A DNA stretch of 64,000 bases from Paenibacillus sp. BJ-4 (lineage in GTDB: Bacteria; Bacillota; Bacilli; Paenibacillales; Paenibacillaceae), in assembly GCF_020404765.1 (NCBI RefSeq), contig NZ_JAIVEM010000161.1, positions 613 through 64,612 of the forward strand, in the 5' to 3' direction. Under the pieces are notes generated by a model. That model made no database searches and was not told the origin of the DNA. It saw only the letters and a program-made list of their open reading frames with translations. This document shows, piece after piece, positions 60,822 through 64,000 of the stretch (within the stretch, counting starts at the first letter, position 1; the number at the start of each line of letters is the position of its first letter). The position numbers and the translations under genes were made by a program.

Positions 60822-61739
60822 ATGAGTTATCAAATTAAAATAGACACTTCTCCAATTTACGAATTATTGGGCAGCTTCATGGCCTATGTAACGAAAAAGT
60901 GGGTACACGATATGGACTTGGGGCATGAATGGATCGACAAGGTGGATGCTCGGCTGCAACACGAGGTTCGTATTGAGCTTGCTACAGCCCAGGATTGCCC
61001 TTTTAGCGATTATGATGCACTCTATGCCTGGGCTTTGCTTCGACCGGAGTCGGATGAAATATCCGACTATATCTCTTATTTGGAGCACGGCCCGGATAAA
61101 GATATGTTTGAGTTGCTTGTTCCGCACATCCCTTTTTTAACCCTTGAAGAATCTTTACGTATACGTAAGGTATATGTACCACTCCTCAAATTATGGGACC
61201 GCGATTATTTTCGGGTTTTGGAAGGTGAGCTGCGCGCACTGGCAGAGGAAGACGCTGCGGAGAAGCGTATGCTTTTGAGCAAGATGGAGCCAGAAGCATT
61301 GGTTGAATACGCCACAGCTGGATTGATCGTTCCACATATGGAAGATCTGGATACAGTTGTCCTGTTTCCAGTCGTCCATAATCGCCCGATTAATTCATAC
61401 TGTTTTTATTCACGTATGCTGCTGATCCAGTATCCGGTAGACATACCCGAGGAAAGCGAGGAAGAACCGCCTACGCTCCTGCTGCGGCTCACTCGTGCAG
61501 TCAATGATCCGCAACGACTGCGAATTTTGCGTTATGTGGCTCAAGGCCCTAAATCTCTGGAAGAAATGCGCCATGATTTGAGCCGATTGGAAGATACGCT
61601 TATGTCTGATATGATGATTTTGCGAGTGGCTGGTCTGCTTCGCATTCACATCGGGCGCTATCATAAAGAAAAATTCAGCATCCGTCCCGATGGAGCGGCT
61701 GATTTACAGGTATTTTTGGAATCCTATATTGGATTGTAA
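60822..61739 (+). CDS. ArsR-like winged-helix regulator with large N-terminal domain
   Basis: The first 220 residues are a helical domain without a recognised motif (MSYQIKIDTSPIYELLGSFM, WALLRPESDEISDYISYLEH). The C-terminal part (NDPQRLRILRYVAQGPKSLE, MRHDLSRLEDTLMSDMMILR, VAGLLRIHIGRYHKEKFSI) is a winged helix of the ArsR type. Related Bacillus proteins carry the same N-terminal domain of unknown ligand. AATAGGAGG precedes the ATG. It may be co-transcribed with the HAD gene 63 bases downstream. Confidence 0.82.
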   Translation: MSYQIKIDTSPIYELLGSFMAYVTKKWVHDMDLGHEWIDKVDARLQHEVRIELATAQDCPFSDYDALYAWALLRPESDEISDYISYLEHGPDKDMFELLVPHIPFLTLEESLRIRKVYVPLLKLWDRDYFRVLEGELRALAEEDAAEKRMLLSKMEPEALVEYATAGLIVPHMEDLDTVVLFPVVHNRPINSYCFYSRMLLIQYPVDIPEESEEEPPTLLLRLTRAVNDPQRLRILRYVAQGPKSLEEMRHDLSRLEDTLMSDMMILRVAGLLRIHIGRYHKEKFSIRPDGAADLQVFLESYIGL

Positions 61740-61802
61740 TTAAACTGCACCTTTAGTTATAGAGAACACCGTTAAAGCTTTGGCTTGGAAGGAGTATGTA
61801 TC

Positions 61803-62567
61803 ATGTCGTATCCGAAGCAGCACATTTTATTTGATCTTGATGACACTTTGGTCCACTGCAACAAGTATTTTGACCAGATTCTCAACCACTTTTTCGATTT
61901 GCTTCAGGAATGGTTTGCCGCCCATAACCTGAAGGAAAATACAATTCGTGAGAAACAAATCGAAATTGATGTGGCTGGTGTTCATCAGTTGGGCTTTGCC
62001 AGCGAGCATTTCCCACAATCGTTGATTGATACGTACCACTTTTTCTCGGAACAATTCGGACGTCGTATAGATTCTCGGGACGAGCAGGAGCTTCGCTCCC
62101 TTGGACGAAGTGTGTACGAGCAGGAAATCGAACCGTATCCAGGAATGATCGAAACATTGAACTCACTCCAAAAGGCCGGACATTCCCTGCATCTCTACAC
62201 TGGCGGTGAGCAGATCATTCAGGAAAGAAAGATTGAACAAATGAAGCTGGCTAATTATTTTGATGAACGCATCTATATACGCCAGCATAAAAATGTCGAA
62301 GCATTGGAAGAAATCATCCAGATGAATCGCCTTGACCGAAGCATTACCTGGATGATCGGAAACTCCCTGCGTACCGATGTATCTCCAGCTCTTGCGGCAG
62401 GTATTCATGCTGTATATCTCAAGCAGCCCAAGGAATGGATTTACAATATGGTTGAACTGCAAAAAAACGCGAATTCCGTGCTGTATACGATACAGAAGCT
62501 AACAGAAGTACCACGAGTGATACACGAAAGCATACAATTGCATCAACAAAAAAGGACCCTCGGATAG
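61803..62567 (+). CDS. HAD-family phosphatase
   Basis: The 254-residue HAD hydrolase has motif I HILFDLDDTLVHCNKYFDQI (nucleophile and acid Asp), motif II SLHLYTGGEQ, a Lys in IQERKIEQMKLANYFDERIY, and motif IV ITWMIGNSLRTDVSPALAAG. A helical cap follows motif I. I choose the ATG at 61803 with AAGGAG upstream. Substrate unknown. Its TAG stop lies inside the loop of the terminator. Confidence 0.9.
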   Translation: MSYPKQHILFDLDDTLVHCNKYFDQILNHFFDLLQEWFAAHNLKENTIREKQIEIDVAGVHQLGFASEHFPQSLIDTYHFFSEQFGRRIDSRDEQELRSLGRSVYEQEIEPYPGMIETLNSLQKAGHSLHLYTGGEQIIQERKIEQMKLANYFDERIYIRQHKNVEALEEIIQMNRLDRSITWMIGNSLRTDVSPALAAGIHAVYLKQPKEWIYNMVELQKNANSVLYTIQKLTEVPRVIHESIQLHQQKRTLG

Positions 62568-62580
62568 GGTCCTTTTTTGT
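62548..62580. terminator. Terminator overlapping the end of the HAD gene
   Basis: AAAAAAGGACCCT (62548-62560) and AGGGTCCTTTTTT (62566-62578) form a perfect 13-bp stem with loop CGGAT. The HAD stop codon is in the stem-loop, so the hairpin serves both this gene and topB. Confidence 0.88.
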
Positions 62581-62637
62581 GATTAAAACATATTAGCCTG
62601 TTCAGTCTGTCCAAATCATCGCCTGGTAACCTTTTTT

Positions 62638-64000
62638 TCAATTTTCCTCACGAACGCTAAGCTGCCCTGTCCCCGGTTCATTCAGCACAATTCGCGCTTT
62701 GACGGTCGATCCATCTTTACGCTTAAAAGACAACAACTGCGTCTGTCCCTTCGTCAGCAGAGACTTGAGCATCGTTTCCGTAATCTGCTTGCCAGCATAT
62801 TCCTTCCAGACGACAAAGCCACATCCCTGCTTGTAGTGGCTGCACCCGTACCCCTTGCGGCCTTCAATAATGCTTCCTCCGCAATTGGAGCGTGGGCAGC
62901 TGCCCAGAGCCTCCCGTCGGCTCGGTGAAGCACCTGACGGACCGTTGGAGGAGCTGCGCGCTGCTCCTGCGGCTGAAGCCGCATCCGAGGTACGCTCCAA
63001 CGTTGCGCTTCCAACGCTGCTACCGCGACCTGATGAGACGCGCGTTCCTTTGGCGGCTGTGCGTCCACTCGCACCTGCACTGCGGGTGCTCCCTTTTCCA
63101 GCCGCACGTTTGCCCCTCGCTTCCTCGCCAAAAGCATTTGCCGGAGCTGGTGGCTGCTGCCTCACCTTGTCAATGATGGACAACGTAAATCTCTTAACGT
63201 TATCCATAAACTTCTCCTGAGCTGCCTCACCCTTCGAAATTTGATGCAAGCGGCGTTCCCATTGTCCCGTCATTTCCGGCGAAGCTAACAGATCGACCCC
63301 TGCGTTACGGATCAGGTCAATGGCCATTTTCCCCTTATCCGTAATGAGAATCTTTTTGCCTTTCATTTCAATGTAGCCGACCTTCTTTAATCGTTCAATG
63401 GTGGCGGCACGTGTCGCAGGTGTACCTAATCCAGCATCCTTCATAACCTCGCGTAATTCCTCATTCTCCATCTGCTTGCCCGCGCTTTCCATCGCTTTCA
63501 GCAATGTGCCCTCCGTGTAGCTTTTAGGCGGCTGAGTCGCCTTTTCTTTCATCTCGGCGCGAATACAGTCCACTTGACGACCTGCATCGATCTCAAACGT
63601 CTTGTCCGTCCACTCGTCCGTCTCCTCTTCTTCCTCTTTCTTGGATGATTTACTCTTTTTACCTTTATCCTGGTCAGCCTTGCTCAAAACGACTTTCCAT
63701 CCCAAGGAAAGAAGCTCCTTGATACTTGTTTTAAACAGATGTTTGTCCACCTGCGTCATCACGGTATGCATTTTATATTCAGCGGGAGGGAAAAAATGTG
63801 ACAAAAACCTGCGAATAATCAGGTCATATATATTTTGTTCCTCCTTGCTAAGCGTTTCTGGCCTTTTCAATGTTGGCAAAATAGCATGGTGATCCTCAAC
63901 ACGAGACGGATTACAGACCGATTTATTCTGTTTATGGACCAAATTAGGGTTTGCTTCTTGTACCAGCTCAGCATAAGGCCCTGTGCCCAACATACGCAGC
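62638..64000 (-). CDS. topB: DNA topoisomerase III TopB, 3' part
   Basis: The gene runs off the right edge; the catalytic Tyr and Toprim domain are outside. What is visible is the end of the type IA core (CNPSRVEDHHAILPTLKRPE, YTEGTLLKAMESAGKQMENE, GLGTPATRAATIERLKKVGY, IDLIRNAGVDLLASPEMTGQ). An acidic/Lys-rich insertion (KGKKSKSSKKEEEEETDEW) lies in the core. An unusually long Ala/Ser/Gly/Arg-rich linker follows, then a C-terminal zinc-finger-like domain (GSCPRSNCGGSIIEGRKGYG, CSHYKQGCGFVVWKEYAG). The linker DNA is clearly more GC-rich than its neighbours. The enzyme decatenates DNA during replication and repair. Confidence 0.92.
   Translation of the reverse strand, partial: LRMLGTGPYAELVQEANPNLVHKQNKSVCNPSRVEDHHAILPTLKRPETLSKEEQNIYDLIIRRFLSHFFPPAEYKMHTVMTQVDKHLFKTSIKELLSLGWKVVLSKADQDKGKKSKSSKKEEEEETDEWTDKTFEIDAGRQVDCIRAEMKEKATQPPKSYTEGTLLKAMESAGKQMENEELREVMKDAGLGTPATRAATIERLKKVGYIEMKGKKILITDKGKMAIDLIRNAGVDLLASPEMTGQWERRLHQISKGEAAQEKFMDNVKRFTLSIIDKVRQQPPAPANAFGEEARGKRAAGKGSTRSAGASGRTAAKGTRVSSGRGSSVGSATLERTSDAASAAGAARSSSNGPSGASPSRREALGSCPRSNCGGSIIEGRKGYGCSHYKQGCGFVVWKEYAGKQITETMLKSLLTKGQTQLLSFKRKDGSTVKARIVLNEPGTGQLSVREEN

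Noticed and set aside
62855..63220. Open frames in several phases opposite the topB linker
   Set aside because: They arise from the GC-rich, stop-poor Ala/Ser/Gly linker of TopB and have no ribosome site.
1..64000. CRISPR arrays, rRNA and tRNA genes
   Set aside because: No regularly spaced repeats, no rRNA motifs and no tRNA cloverleaf with TTCGA arm were recognised on either strand.

Overview
The window looks like chromosomal DNA of a Paenibacillus close to P. polymyxa. The reasons are a Gram-positive gene style (strong AGGAGG ribosome-binding sites with TTG and GTG starts, hairpin plus T-run terminators), Fur boxes, a CcpA cre site, a ydaO-type c-di-AMP riboswitch, a GH74-X2-CBM3 xyloglucanase, XerS, NamA and DivIVA-free accessory islands rich in tyrosine recombinases. 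This is inference from gene content; no 16S rRNA or tRNA gene was seen.

Layout. 1-12 kb is an accessory, decaying region: an IS110 end, three tyrosine recombinases (two broken), a cupin/LysR pair, a MutS2-like ATPase behind an attenuator-type leader, a broken ROK/HAD sugar operon, a DinB-like gene and a drrAB remnant. 12-18.5 kb is a Fur-controlled siderophore uptake locus. 18.7-26 kb holds a GldA-like dehydrogenase and the ribose operon rbsRKDACB. 26-34 kb carries FrnE-like, SDR, copper-amine-oxidase-fold and AEC genes and a broken xyloglucanase. 34-42 kb has GNAT, XerS, mobB/moeA, a PspA-DUF350-DUF4178-DUF4247 envelope-stress cluster and NamA. 42-50 kb has a polysaccharide deacetylase whose terminator is split by an IS3 element, a riboswitch-controlled 3D-domain wall protein, an amino-acid ABC transporter, an M20 hydrolase and a His-rich protein. 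50-55 kb is glycogen synthesis (glgBA divergent from glgC). 55-64 kb is an ABC ATPase/lipoprotein/two-component operon, an MFS transporter, a candidate small RNA, a HTH regulator, a HAD phosphatase and the 3' part of topB.

Most interesting is 3.4-6.0 kb. A MutS2-family ATPase that keeps the KOW-like segment but lacks the Smr nuclease domain follows a 7-codon leader peptide, a 12-bp complementary pair and two intrinsic terminators. That is the layout of genes induced by ribosome-targeting drugs. Because MutS2 of Bacillus subtilis is known to act on collided ribosomes, I infer a translation-stress or antibiotic-response factor. The unit is bracketed by two 28-bp dif-like sites (11-6-11 layout) in opposite orientation, resembling the dif modules known from other bacteria. 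Further dif-like sites occur at 9.0 kb and 44.2 kb.

A second theme is gene decay. Five otherwise collinear genes (cupin, ROK kinase, ROK regulator, siderophore-binding protein, xyloglucanase) are each stopped by a single in-frame TAG. Several others carry frameshifts or internal deletions.
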